A stretch of DNA of 28,230 bases. Origin: Tenderia sp965602225. Lineage in GTDB: Bacteria; Pseudomonadota; Gammaproteobacteria; Tenderiales; Tenderiaceae. The notes under the pieces were generated by a model. The model searched no databases. It had not been told where the DNA came from and saw nothing but the letters and a program-made list of their open reading frames with translations. Position numbers and translations under genes: made by a program. Below are positions 14,761-23,190 of this stretch, piece after piece (position 1 is the first letter of the stretch; each line of letters opens with the position of its first letter). Location: assembly GCA_965602225.1 (NCBI GenBank), contig CBFCYE010000031.1, positions 1-28,230 of the forward strand, written 5' to 3'.

Positions 14761-15695
14761 ACAAACAGTCAATAAATAAACAGCTAGGTCTGTCCCTTAT
14801 CGAACTGATGGTAGCGATTGTTATCAGCTCACTGCTAATGGCTGGCACCATCCAGATCTTCGTTAATAATAAAAAGACCTACCAAGTACAGGAAGCAATG
14901 TCACGCCTGCAGGAAAACGGCCGTTTTGGCATGCAGTTTCTAACCAGAGACATTCGCATGGCCGATTTCTGGGGCTGTGTCGGTAGCGCTACTCAAGTAA
15001 ACAACACACTTAACAGTGCTGGAGCTGGATATATTGATTATGCTAGTGGAGGAGTAAGCGGCACTAATGACGCAGGTTTAAATACCTCAGACACAATCAC
15101 CATACAGGGTTCCTATGGAAACCTGGGCTTGACCGTTGATACCCCATATATGCCATTAGTATCATCATCCCTGCATCTCAGCACACCGAACACATTGCAA
15201 GACGACGACATTGTAATGGTTTGTGACTGCGAAGCATGTGACATCATGCAGAACACCGGAAACAACACATTTTCTAATGGCACACTCATTCACAACACTG
15301 GCGTTGGCGTCCCTGGCAATGCCACCTCAAATTTATCAAAAAAATATAAAGGTGATGCGACTGTTCATTTACCTCACAGCATTACCTACTCAATCAAGGC
15401 TGGCGCCTCGGGTGAACCCGCCTTGTTCCGCGATATCGATGGTACTGATCAGGAACTGGTCGAAGGCATACAAAACATGCAAATCAAATACGGTGAGGAT
15501 ACCGATGGCGATGGCACAGCCAATATATATAGTGACTCGGGCTCAGTCACCGAAATGGATGATGTCGTCAGTGTCCGCCTCACCCTAACTGCCAGAACTC
15601 TTGAAGACAATATAGCTCTAGACACCACTGTAGACAGTGGCCGAATCAGCCGAGACTTTTCATCAACCATCACAATCCGCAATCGAGTTAATTAA
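14757..15695 (+). CDS. pilW: Type IV pilus minor pilin PilW (cassette 1)
   Basis: This 312-residue prepilin has leader MNKQSINKQLG, then LSLIELM with Glu at +5. The conserved PilW segment SRLQENGRFGMQFLTRDIRMADFWGC lies around residues 60-85; it is named here in parts: SRLQENGRF, LTRDIRMA and WGC. Near the C-terminus VEGIQNMQIKYGEDTDGDGTA is the usual PilW block (EG-x-x-NMQ-x-x-YG), followed by VVSVRLTL and a hydrophobic/polar strand before the end. Length is typical. It overlaps pilV by 4 bp and is followed closely by pilX. PilW joins PilX and PilY1 in the tip complex. Confidence 0.92.
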   Translation: MNKQSINKQLGLSLIELMVAIVISSLLMAGTIQIFVNNKKTYQVQEAMSRLQENGRFGMQFLTRDIRMADFWGCVGSATQVNNTLNSAGAGYIDYASGGVSGTNDAGLNTSDTITIQGSYGNLGLTVDTPYMPLVSSSLHLSTPNTLQDDDIVMVCDCEACDIMQNTGNNTFSNGTLIHNTGVGVPGNATSNLSKKYKGDATVHLPHSITYSIKAGASGEPALFRDIDGTDQELVEGIQNMQIKYGEDTDGDGTANIYSDSGSVTEMDDVVSVRLTLTARTLEDNIALDTTVDSGRISRDFSSTITIRNRVN

Positions 15696-15712
15696 ATCGG
15701 ATGGCTTTGCAC

Positions 15713-16249
15713 ATGAACAAAAACATCATTCCATCACAGACAAAACAGGCCGGTGCAACACTCATCGTCAGCCTGCTGATTTTGTTGGTCATGACTCTGC
15801 TTGGCGTAACCGCCATGCAAACCAATATCCTCGAAGAAAAGATGTCAGGCAACAGCAAGGACGTGTCACTTTCTTTACAAGCAGCAGAGGCAGCGCTACG
15901 CGAAGCTGAGGCCTATGTTGAAACCATTGTTTCACCAGCAGCTGCCTTTGATGGCAACACGACCTGGCTCTATCCTGACGGCACCAACGTTGATGTCTAT
16001 GCAGATGCCACTTGGACAACGGCCAGAAGCTATCAAGGTGGATCCATCATCAATGTCACCACCACTCCAAAATATGTCATCGAACTTACAGGTGAAATCG
16101 GTACGGCAACCACTGACATTAACGTCAACAGTTATGGCGAATCATCTGGCGCAGGCTCTGTTAACAGCTTTCGTGTTACCGCCAGAGGTACAGGCGGCTC
16201 AGACAGCACAGTGACACTATTGCAGGCCTACTATGCCAAACGTTTCTAA
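15713..16249 (+). CDS. pilX: Type IV pilus minor pilin PilX (cassette 1)
   Basis: This 178-residue protein has the PilX N-terminal pattern: a short leader ending QAG, then ATLIVSLLILLVMTLLGVTAMQ, and NILEEKMSGNSKD with Glu-Glu-Lys-Met as in PilX proteins. As usual for PilX (GspK-like), it lacks Glu at +5. The C-terminus FRVTARGTGGS..TVTLLQAYYAKRF has the V-T-A-R-G and L-Q-x-x-Y features of the family. I chose ATG 15713 (MNKN...) because a GGATGG precedes it at good spacing and it matches the start of the second PilX; ATG 15701 adds four residues. PilX lies between pilW and pilY1 and is needed for PilY1 incorporation in other species. Confidence 0.9.
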   Translation: MNKNIIPSQTKQAGATLIVSLLILLVMTLLGVTAMQTNILEEKMSGNSKDVSLSLQAAEAALREAEAYVETIVSPAAAFDGNTTWLYPDGTNVDVYADATWTTARSYQGGSIINVTTTPKYVIELTGEIGTATTDINVNSYGESSGAGSVNSFRVTARGTGGSDSTVTLLQAYYAKRF

Positions 16250-16286
16250 TCTAATTTTACCCGCCAAAATGACCGGGAGAAGGTCC

Positions 16287-19200
16287 ATGAAATATTCTAA
16301 CAACACCATCAAACATGACCTGAGCGTTACTACCGCCGCAGTCTGCCTGGCCTTATTTCAGGCCCAGGCCTTTGGCGCGCCCGGCACCCTGGCCGACCAG
16401 CCTCTGTATGTCGGCACCGCGGTTAACCCAAACATCTTCATCTTAAGCGATGACTCACGCAGCATGGACTGGGACACGTTGACACTGGACCGTGATAGAG
16501 ACAGCCGCTTTGCCGCCAACCAACCCGACGGTACTGATGTTGATGTTGCTGATGCCGGCATCATTACACACCGTGATGATGATCTCGATGGTACTCCCGA
16601 CTGTGGCTTTGGTGATGGTGACCGCGATGGTTATATGTATATCGTCGACTTTGACAGCAACGACCTGCACACTGAGGCCAACAATTGCAACGTCGCCGAT
16701 GATAAATCCTGGCGTGCCCGCAACAGCGACTTTAACCCCCTATATTTCGATCCAACCAAGGACTATGCCCCCTGGGGTGGCGTTGATAGCAGCGGCAATA
16801 CCTACACCGACTACAGAGACGAAACAAACTTTAACAACCTTGCTCTCCCGGATGACCCTTATAATCCTGGCGACACCATCAAGGTATTTTCAAAATCATC
16901 TGGACGTAATGGCGCCACTTTCCGCAATCTTACTGGTGGTTTTCGCTTTTACACCTGGGAAGATACAGACGGGGATGACGACTTTGACAACCAAGGTTCT
17001 GGTGATACCGTTATAGAATATGCAATTGGCTCAATAGATGATACTCAAGCCGCCACTGCACGAGGTGAGGCTTATACCGCAGTCGAGATGAAAGGCAACT
17101 TCGCCAACTGGTTCACCTATCACCGCAAACGTGAATATGTGGCCAAATATGCCTTCAGCGTTGCATTGAAAGACATGACTGGCGCCAGGGTAGGTTATGG
17201 CACCATTAACAACAACAACACCAACAACATCGAAATCGCCTCAATGAACCTGGACCCATTGGTAGGCAACAAACGCGCCCTGTTCAACAAGCTGTTTCTG
17301 ACCAATTCTAGCAATTCAACACCAATCATCGAAAACTTTGAGAAAGTAGGCAAATATTTCGACAACGCCAGTAGCAGTTTTTTTGGCAACACTGGCGACT
17401 ATACCAACCCCATCCTCTCTTCAGCTGAAGGGGGGGCCTGTCAAAAGAACTTCAGCGTGCTAATGACCGATGGTTATTACAATGACGGCGCATTCAATGC
17501 CGATGGTTCTGCCAATGCCGGCGCATTCAATGCCGCAGTCGACAATGCCGATGCCAACACGGCAAACATCTATGATGGAGGCGTCTATGCAGACGGCGAC
17601 TCCGACACCTTAGGCGACATCGCCATGTACTACTATAAAACCGATCTGGACACCACCAAGGGCAATAACGTACCCGCCTCAGGTCTGGACACCGCGCCAC
17701 ATCAACATGTGACCACATACTCAGTTGCCTTTGGCGTGCTCGGCACACTGAATACAAGTGTGGTGCCAACAGATGCAGGCTTTGCCGGTTGGCCAAGCCC
17801 CAACAGCAATGCCAAAAAAATTGATGATCTTTGGCATGCCGCCTATAACGGTCGCGGCGAATTCTTCAGCGCCCAAAACCCTGCAGCACTCAGCACAGCG
17901 ATTTCATCTGCACTGGTTAGTGCCTCAAAAGGCACCAGTTCGGCCGCTGCAGTGGCCTTTAACACCACCGCACTGGATACAGGCTCCGTGGTCTATCAAG
18001 CCCTGTTTAACCCAGCTGAAAACTGGAAAGGTGAACTTACCTCATCCGATCTGGCTGCAGACGGCTCTATTGCCGCCACGCCTACATGGAATGCAGGTGA
18101 CCAGTTAACGCCTAGCGATCACTCATCACGTGTTGTCTGGACCTACAGAAAAGACACAACAACAGGCGTGGCATTTAAAACATTAGGTGACCTTTCAGCC
18201 ACACAACAAGCAGACCTCAATATGGGACCAGCGGCTGCCGATGCTCAGGGTCAGAAACGTATTGATTACCTGCGTGGCGATAACAATGATGAATCTCAGA
18301 ACCTGTTCTTCCGCGACCGCACCAATGTGTTAGGCGATATCGTCCACTCAAATCCCGTCTATGTAGGCAAGCCACAAATGAGCTATCCCGATGCCGATCC
18401 ATTCGGCACAAGCACAGCAGGCGAGCGCTACTCTGATTTTAAAAGCACATATACAGACCGGGACGGCATTATCTATGTCGGAGCCAACGATGGCATGTTG
18501 CATGGCTTTTACGAAGAGGACTTTACCGACGCGGTCACCCCCGCAAATAGTCATGCTGGCGGTGATGAAGCCATTGCCTATGTACCCAATGCGGTGTATT
18601 CATCCGCATCTGGAAGAGGTCTGCACTACCTGACCGACCCAGCCTACTCACACCGTTATTATGTTGACCTTAGCCCAACAGTGGCCGATGTTTACCTCGA
18701 TCCTCCCTCTACCGCTGCCGCATGGAAAACCGTACTGGTAGGTGGTCTACGTGCCGGTGGCCGTGGCATCTTTGCCCTCGATGTCACCCACCGCACCGCC
18801 ATCACTGCAGCCAACCCATTCACCGATGCCAATGCCGCCAGCAAGGTGTTGTGGGAATTTGACAGCAGTGACGATGCCGACCTGGGCTACACCTTCGCCA
18901 AACCCACCATAGCCATGATGGAAAATGATAAATGGGCGGTCATTTTTGGTAATGGTTATAACAGCACTGGTGATGGTGAGGCATCGCTATTCATTGTCTA
19001 TATTGATGGTGGTCTGGATGGTGCGTGGGCCGCAACCGACTACATAGAAATTAAAACAGGTGTCGGCACAATAGGCAGTCCCAATGGTCTGTCGACCCCT
19101 GCCGTAGTTGATATCGATGGCAATGGTCAGGCAGATCGCGCCTATGCCGGCGACCTTGAGGGCAACCTATGGGCCTTTGACCTCAGCGCCACCAATTCAA

Positions 19201-19943
19201 ATTCATGGGATGTAGCCTACAAAACCGGCAGCACCCCCAAACCAATGTTTACCGCCCAGGCCAATCAGGCCATCACCTCCAAACCGGTTGTTGCCTTGCA
19301 GGCTAGCACTGTCACTGGCACTGCCGGCAGCCCGAACCTGATGGTGTTCTTCGGCACGGGTCAGTACCTTGTCAACGGCGACATCAGCACCACAGCCACA
19401 CAAAGCTTTTACGGTGTTTGGGATGAAGGCAACAAAGAGCTAACCATCTCTGACTTGACCAACCAGGAACTCGTTGATGGCGGCACGACCCGTACCACGT
19501 ACGTCCAAGGAGATACAGATTATGCTTCTGTCGTATACGATGCCGCTAATAATGCAAATAAAGGCTGGTATCACAACTTGGCAAGTGGCGAGCGTGTTGT
19601 GGTCAACCCCAAAACCCGTGGCAATTTCGTCTTCTATAACACCCTTATCCCGGATACCGACCCATGCAAACCAGAAGGATTTGGCTGGTTAATGGCCGTA
19701 AAGCAGAGCGATGGCGCCATGTCAGACACACCAATCTTTGACATTAATGGTGACGGTAACGTTGATGCTACTGACGGACAAACCGCTGGCGTCAAACTTA
19801 GCGACATCCCGGCCGGTTCCAACTTCCTGGGGGATGTTATGTATACTCCGGACGATGAAGGTAATGTCGATGCCAGAAAGATAGATGCAGGTATTAGTGA
19901 TGATTCTGGCCGCATGTCCTGGCAGGAGCTCTACAGCGAATAG
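16287..19943 (+). CDS. pilY1: PilY1, type IV pilus tip adhesin/regulator (cassette 1)
   Basis: This protein has 1218 residues. The ATG at 16287 follows GGGAGAAGG and opens a signal peptide ending near AQAFG-A. The N-terminal half is von Willebrand A-like, with a D-x-S-x-S metal site (DDSRSMDWD). A thrombospondin-3-like acidic loop (DDDLDGTPDC) follows, and the open von Willebrand-type middle ends near SSAAAV. The C-terminal half is the PilY1 beta-propeller (PF05567 type) with GANDGMLHGF, KTVLVGGLRAGGRGIFALD and FGNGYNS. Its calcium loop is DIDGNGQAD (942-950), directly before RAYAGDLEGNLWAFDL; in Pseudomonas the matching calcium site controls retraction. A dockerin-type loop DINGDGNVD begins at about 1152. 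Compared with copy 2 it has an extra, Asn/Ala-rich segment around 17480-17690. PilY1 should sit at the pilus tip with the minor pilins. Confidence 0.93.
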   Translation: MKYSNNTIKHDLSVTTAAVCLALFQAQAFGAPGTLADQPLYVGTAVNPNIFILSDDSRSMDWDTLTLDRDRDSRFAANQPDGTDVDVADAGIITHRDDDLDGTPDCGFGDGDRDGYMYIVDFDSNDLHTEANNCNVADDKSWRARNSDFNPLYFDPTKDYAPWGGVDSSGNTYTDYRDETNFNNLALPDDPYNPGDTIKVFSKSSGRNGATFRNLTGGFRFYTWEDTDGDDDFDNQGSGDTVIEYAIGSIDDTQAATARGEAYTAVEMKGNFANWFTYHRKREYVAKYAFSVALKDMTGARVGYGTINNNNTNNIEIASMNLDPLVGNKRALFNKLFLTNSSNSTPIIENFEKVGKYFDNASSSFFGNTGDYTNPILSSAEGGACQKNFSVLMTDGYYNDGAFNADGSANAGAFNAAVDNADANTANIYDGGVYADGDSDTLGDIAMYYYKTDLDTTKGNNVPASGLDTAPHQHVTTYSVAFGVLGTLNTSVVPTDAGFAGWPSPNSNAKKIDDLWHAAYNGRGEFFSAQNPAALSTAISSALVSASKGTSSAAAVAFNTTALDTGSVVYQALFNPAENWKGELTSSDLAADGSIAATPTWNAGDQLTPSDHSSRVVWTYRKDTTTGVAFKTLGDLSATQQADLNMGPAAADAQGQKRIDYLRGDNNDESQNLFFRDRTNVLGDIVHSNPVYVGKPQMSYPDADPFGTSTAGERYSDFKSTYTDRDGIIYVGANDGMLHGFYEEDFTDAVTPANSHAGGDEAIAYVPNAVYSSASGRGLHYLTDPAYSHRYYVDLSPTVADVYLDPPSTAAAWKTVLVGGLRAGGRGIFALDVTHRTAITAANPFTDANAASKVLWEFDSSDDADLGYTFAKPTIAMMENDKWAVIFGNGYNSTGDGEASLFIVYIDGGLDGAWAATDYIEIKTGVGTIGSPNGLSTPAVVDIDGNGQADRAYAGDLEGNLWAFDLSATNSNSWDVAYKTGSTPKPMFTAQANQAITSKPVVALQASTVTGTAGSPNLMVFFGTGQYLVNGDISTTATQSFYGVWDEGNKELTISDLTNQELVDGGTTRTTYVQGDTDYASVVYDAANNANKGWYHNLASGERVVVNPKTRGNFVFYNTLIPDTDPCKPEGFGWLMAVKQSDGAMSDTPIFDINGDGNVDATDGQTAGVKLSDIPAGSNFLGDVMYTPDDEGNVDARKIDAGISDDSGRMSWQELYSE
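16915..16960 (+). repeat. 46-bp stretch identical in both pilY1 genes (copy in pilY1-1)
   Basis: The 46 bases are identical to 23831-23876. Flanking DNA from about 16890 to 17075 also matches at roughly 90% by hand count, above most of the rest of the two genes. Confidence 0.9.
17487..17535 (+). repeat. Direct 16-bp repeat inside a pilY1-1 specific insertion
   Basis: The 16 bases GGCGCATTCAATGCCG occur at 17487-17502 and again at 17520-17535. They encode GAFNA twice in an Asn/Ala/Asp-rich segment absent from the second PilY1. This is likely a local slippage duplication. Confidence 0.85.
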
Positions 19944-19981
19944 TTTATGCAGTTAAACAAACTGACTAACAGGATTTAAAA

Positions 19982-20314
19982 ATGAATACATTCAAACTAA
20001 AATTGACAGCTATATTGTTTTTGTTTGGCCTGCCATTCACCATCATGGCATCCCAGTTACCGAATTATTACCCAAATAATTTCAGTAACGTTGGCTCGAT
20101 TCAAAACATTAATTTAAGCACTGGTGCAATTTCTGTTAGAGGCAAGCAGCTACAGCTTTCAACATCAGTAAAGGTAAGTAGCCCGGCAACGCGCAATGCC
20201 AGCAAAAGCGACCTAAACTTAGGAACGAACATTGGTTACAGCCTTGGCGAGGAAGCTGGCATGCAAACCATCTCTGAAGTCTGGATTTTGCCTGCTAACC
20301 ATTTTGATGATTAG
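19982..20314 (+). CDS. Small exported PilY2-like protein
   Basis: This 110-residue protein has a clear signal peptide (MNTFKLKLTAILFLFGLPFTIMAS, cleavage near residue 24). It has an AGGA Shine-Dalgarno sequence and no cysteines. The mature part is short and beta-rich: GSIQNINLSTGAISVRGKQ, then a final SEVWILP. Its place between pilY1 and pilE is exactly where Pseudomonas has pilY2, a small protein of about 115 residues needed for pilus biogenesis. I recall that PilY2-type proteins share a similar 'G-x-I-x-x-I ... V-x-G-x-x-L ... I-W-V-L-P' outline. The assignment rests on position, size and that loose pattern. The second cassette has no counterpart. Confidence 0.7.
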   Translation: MNTFKLKLTAILFLFGLPFTIMASQLPNYYPNNFSNVGSIQNINLSTGAISVRGKQLQLSTSVKVSSPATRNASKSDLNLGTNIGYSLGEEAGMQTISEVWILPANHFDD

Positions 20315-20333
20315 CAGCACAGCTATAAATTTA

Positions 20334-20353
20334 GTTCAGGCAACTAACTGAAC
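20334..20353 (+). other. Small hairpin between the pilY2-like gene and pilE
   Basis: The stem GTTCAG / CTGAAC with an 8-nt loop lies in the 84-bp gap before pilE. There is no T tract after it, so it is not a standard terminator. It could affect mRNA stability or give pilE its own expression level. Confidence 0.25.
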
Positions 20354-20398
20354 GATAATATAAGCATCAATAACGACTAGATTTTAGGAACCAGAATC

Positions 20399-20845
20399 AT
20401 GAACATAAAAAAAAGCGCAGGCTTCACATTAATTGAGTTAATGATAGTGGTAGCAATAGTCGGCATTTTGGCTGCCGTCGCCTATCCTGCCTATCAAGAT
20501 CAAGTTAAAAAAGCTCGTCGCGCCGATGCTCAAGGGGTTTTAATGTCTTTTGCAAATACGATGGAGCGTTACTACACTGAAAACAATAACTACACTGGTG
20601 CGGCTGGCACAGCTGGAACACCAGCAGACACTGGGGCACCGAGGATATTTGAAACTGAAGCACCGTTAGACGGTAGCACCAAATATTATGACCTCACCAT
20701 CAAAGCTGCCACCGCCTCCACCTACACTTTATGCGCTGACCCGAAAAACGGCCAATTAGGTGATGGTGGACTGTCAGTGGATTCTATAGGTAACCGCAAA
20801 CACTATGCTAATGACGATTGCACCGGCGCAACAACCGATTGGTAG
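20399..20845 (+). CDS. pilE: Type IV pilin PilE
   Basis: This 148-residue protein has leader MNIKKSAG, then FTLIELMIVVAIVGILAAVAYPAYQDQV. This is the classical type IVa pilin N-terminus, with Phe +1 and Glu +5. ADAQGVLMSFANTMERYYTENN is the alpha-1 C-terminal part. Two cysteines (112 and 141) enclose the disulphide-bonded D-region, as in pilins; between them GDGGLSVDSIGNRK is typical of the PilE/minor pilin group. In Pseudomonas the equivalent pilE is a minor pilin of the priming complex; the major pilin gene is usually elsewhere. A Shine-Dalgarno sequence (TAGGA) precedes it. It closes cassette 1, directly before a strong terminator. Confidence 0.92.
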   Translation: MNIKKSAGFTLIELMIVVAIVGILAAVAYPAYQDQVKKARRADAQGVLMSFANTMERYYTENNNYTGAAGTAGTPADTGAPRIFETEAPLDGSTKYYDLTIKAATASTYTLCADPKNGQLGDGGLSVDSIGNRKHYANDDCTGATTDW

Positions 20846-20865
20846 TTAACAATAACTTGATAAAC

Positions 20866-20912
20866 AAGGCCCGCGCATATCAAGGCACAATTTGCGCGGG
20901 CCTTTCGTTTTA
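20866..20912 (+). terminator. Intrinsic terminator after pilE
   Basis: An 11-bp perfect stem AAGGCCCGCGC / GCGCGGGCCTT with a 17-nt loop is followed by TCGTTTTATT. It lies 20 bp past the pilE stop, separating cassette 1 from cassette 2. Confidence 0.9.
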
Positions 20913-20927
20913 TTAATAAATATTTTT

Positions 20928-20933
20928 TATAAT
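20928..20933 (+). promoter_or_regulatory. Possible -10 element for cassette 2
   Basis: A perfect TATAAT lies in the AT-rich stretch after the pilE terminator, before the second pilV. The -35 region overlaps the terminator tail and is poor (TTCGTT). The predicted leader would be about 150 nt. Confidence 0.3.
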
Positions 20934-21087
20934 ATTCACACCTACTTATCAAGCATGCACCGCCACTTTAATAAATAACCACTCGTCGGCTGCAAACCAC
21001 CACTCGGTCGAATCAGCCTTAGTCACACCCCATAAATAAACCCACCCCATGCTAGTCTTGGCCAAAATCAATAAATGGCTACAGCTT

Positions 21088-21624
21088 ATGTATGGGGATA
21101 CAACACACTGCCGCCAGGCAGGCTTCAGTCTGATCGAGGTGCTGATCACTATGGTGGTGCTATCTATCGGTCTGCTCGGCGTCGCCGGCATGCAAGCCAG
21201 CGGCCTGCGCAATAATCACGCCGCCTACACCAAGACCCAGGCCACCAATCTGGCCATGGATATGGCCGACCGGATTCGCGCCAACCCTCAAGGAAGAACA
21301 AACTACGCTGGCTTTGACACCAGTGGCACTATCCCTCCTGATCCAGGCTGCATTAGTAATAATAATGGTTGCTCAGCAGATGACCTGGCTGACAATGACA
21401 TGTTTGAATGGAGCATCCCCATTCTAGGCAAAAACACTGCTGTCACTCAAACCACCAAACCTGTACTTCCCGATGGCCAGGGCCTTGTCACCCAAAACGG
21501 TGACGAATTCACCATCACCATCGTCTGGCGCGAGATAGCCTATGAAGGCATGGTCCGTAACACCTGTGGCGTTGCCGGTCTCGCCGCTGATATGGCCTGC
21601 TTCCAGATGAGTTTTCAGCCATGA
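21088..21624 (+). CDS. pilV: Type IV pilus minor pilin PilV (cassette 2)
   Basis: This is the second PilV: leader to Gly12, then FSLIEVLITMVVLSIGLLGVAGMQASGLRNNHAAY. It is very close to the first PilV in the helix and diverges afterwards. MAMDMADRIRAN-type spacing is kept (LAMDMADRIRANPQG), and mature cysteines are present (CISNNNGC, NTCGVAG, MACFQ). The start is uncertain: ATG 21088 gives a normal 12-residue leader and 178 residues, while ATG 21049 gives 191 residues with a leader rich in hydrophobic residues. Neither has a Shine-Dalgarno sequence. The stop overlaps pilW by 4 bp (ATGA). There is no FimT/FimU gene in front of this cassette. Confidence 0.9.
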   Translation: MYGDTTHCRQAGFSLIEVLITMVVLSIGLLGVAGMQASGLRNNHAAYTKTQATNLAMDMADRIRANPQGRTNYAGFDTSGTIPPDPGCISNNNGCSADDLADNDMFEWSIPILGKNTAVTQTTKPVLPDGQGLVTQNGDEFTITIVWREIAYEGMVRNTCGVAGLAADMACFQMSFQP

Positions 21625-22631
21625 TTAGCCTAAGACAGAAACAAAACGGTTTGTCCCTGATCGAGCTGATGATCGCCATTGGTCTGAGCATGATTTTGAC
21701 CCTGGGCGTAATCCAAATATTCAGTTCCAGCAAACAGACCAGTCGGGTTCAGGACTCGCTGGCCCGGCTGCAGGAAAATGCCCGTTTTGCCCTGGATATT
21801 CTGACTCACGACATCCGCATGGCGGGGCAACTCGGCTGTAATGGTAGCTCCAGCCTCAGCTATGCTGGCGAACTAGCCAACCACGGTGCCAGCATTATGG
21901 GTTATGAATATGCTGACCTGCCGGCAGGTACATCAGCAGCAGATTCAGCCCTGGTCGTCAATAATGACAAGCCGGATAGAGACAACATCGTTGCCGCTAC
22001 AGACACCATTATTATATTAAGTGCCTCGGCCAACCCCATTCGCGTCAGCAGCAATAACACCATAACGACTATCACCGTGCCGGATGCCGATGAAATCGAA
22101 GATATCGACGTAGGAGACCCACTACTGTTAAGCGACTGCGAAAACGCTGACCTGATCATAGTCGATGCGATCGAAGATGACATTATTACATCCAGTTTCA
22201 GCAAGGCCTATAACGACAATTCACAATTGATGCGGCTCAATTACAACGCCTATTACATTCGCGAAACAAATAATCAAAACAACTTATATCGCTCGACGGT
22301 CAATGGCAGAACTAACGTTACCAGCGTAGACCCAGCCCCTCTGCTAGAGGGGGTCGAAAACATGCAGATTCTCTATGGTGAAGACATCAATCGTGATGGC
22401 ACTGCAATTCGCTATGTACCTGCCGATACTGCCGGCCTCGACTGGAGCAAGGTTAGCAGCGTTCGCATCCATTTATTGCTGGCCACTCAGGAAGACAACC
22501 TGGCCACCGAACCACAGAGTTACTGGTTCGCTGGCCAGTTAATCCCACCGACCGATGGCAGCACTGATCGCCGTCTGTTCCGCAGCTTCACCACCACTAT
22601 CAAACTCCGCAACCAAGGCCTTGACGCATGA
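21621..22631 (+). CDS. pilW: Type IV pilus minor pilin PilW (cassette 2)
   Basis: This 336-residue prepilin has leader MISLRQKQNG, then LSLIELMIAIGLSMIL. The PilW block follows: ARLQENARF, LTHDIRMAG and LGCNG. Near residue 250, EGVENMQILYGEDINRDGTA matches the block in the first PilW, and VSSVRIHLLLATQEDN follows. It is slightly longer than its paralogue, with an Asp/Glu-rich middle (ADEIEDIDVGDP). Both ends overlap their neighbours by 4 bp, so pilV-pilW-pilX are translated as a coupled unit. Confidence 0.92.
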   Translation: MISLRQKQNGLSLIELMIAIGLSMILTLGVIQIFSSSKQTSRVQDSLARLQENARFALDILTHDIRMAGQLGCNGSSSLSYAGELANHGASIMGYEYADLPAGTSAADSALVVNNDKPDRDNIVAATDTIIILSASANPIRVSSNNTITTITVPDADEIEDIDVGDPLLLSDCENADLIIVDAIEDDIITSSFSKAYNDNSQLMRLNYNAYYIRETNNQNNLYRSTVNGRTNVTSVDPAPLLEGVENMQILYGEDINRDGTAIRYVPADTAGLDWSKVSSVRIHLLLATQEDNLATEPQSYWFAGQLIPPTDGSTDRRLFRSFTTTIKLRNQGLDA

Positions 22632-23158
22632 ACAAACAACGTGGCTCGGCACTGATAATCAGCCTGCTAATGCTGTTGGTGATGACCCTGCTCGGCATCT
22701 CCAGCATGAGCACCTCAACCCTAGAAGAAAAGATGGCCGCCAATGACCGCAATCAGAAGGTTGCTTTTCAGAATGCCGAACTAACCCTAGTTGACGGTGA
22801 AGATGTCATTCTGAATCCCGACCTTGACTGGTATGAAGATATGAAAACAAGCCTCAAGGTTGACGGTGAAAGTGATAGAGGCCCGCTCGGCCACGATATC
22901 GACTCAAACATTGGCTATTACAATGCAGCCACTTGGCAAAACTGTAATGCAATGCCAAACAACCAGGCTGGCAATCAGGCCTGTTATCTCTATGAAATCA
23001 TCAGTGAACCACCGCCACTGGAAGCCGGTGGCGGTTATGGCCAGTTCAACCAGGCAAATGCCCGCTACGGCATCGTCAATATCACCGCCCGCAGTACCGG
23101 CAGCAACGGCGCTACTGTCAGCATGGTGCAGGCCAGCGCACAAAAACTCGTAGAGTAA
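22628..23158 (+). CDS. pilX: Type IV pilus minor pilin PilX (cassette 2)
   Basis: This 176-residue protein begins MNKQRGSALIISLLMLLVMTLLGISSM, the PilX/GspK-like N-terminus without Glu at +5. TLEEKMAANDRNQKVAFQNAE follows, with the conserved LEEKM and NAE motifs. The C-terminus NITARSTGSNGATVSMVQASAQK parallels cassette 1. Start and pilW stop overlap (ATGA). It lies 32 bp before the second pilY1. Confidence 0.92.
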   Translation: MNKQRGSALIISLLMLLVMTLLGISSMSTSTLEEKMAANDRNQKVAFQNAELTLVDGEDVILNPDLDWYEDMKTSLKVDGESDRGPLGHDIDSNIGYYNAATWQNCNAMPNNQAGNQACYLYEIISEPPPLEAGGGYGQFNQANARYGIVNITARSTGSNGATVSMVQASAQKLVE

Positions 23159-23190
23159 AAATTATGATTTATAAAACACGGGGCTCTGCG

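Noticed and set aside
20846..21087. A missing fimT/fimU gene at the head of cassette 2
   Set aside because: I found no open frame with a prepilin motif between the pilE terminator and pilV; the 242 bp hold only a terminator and AT-rich DNA.
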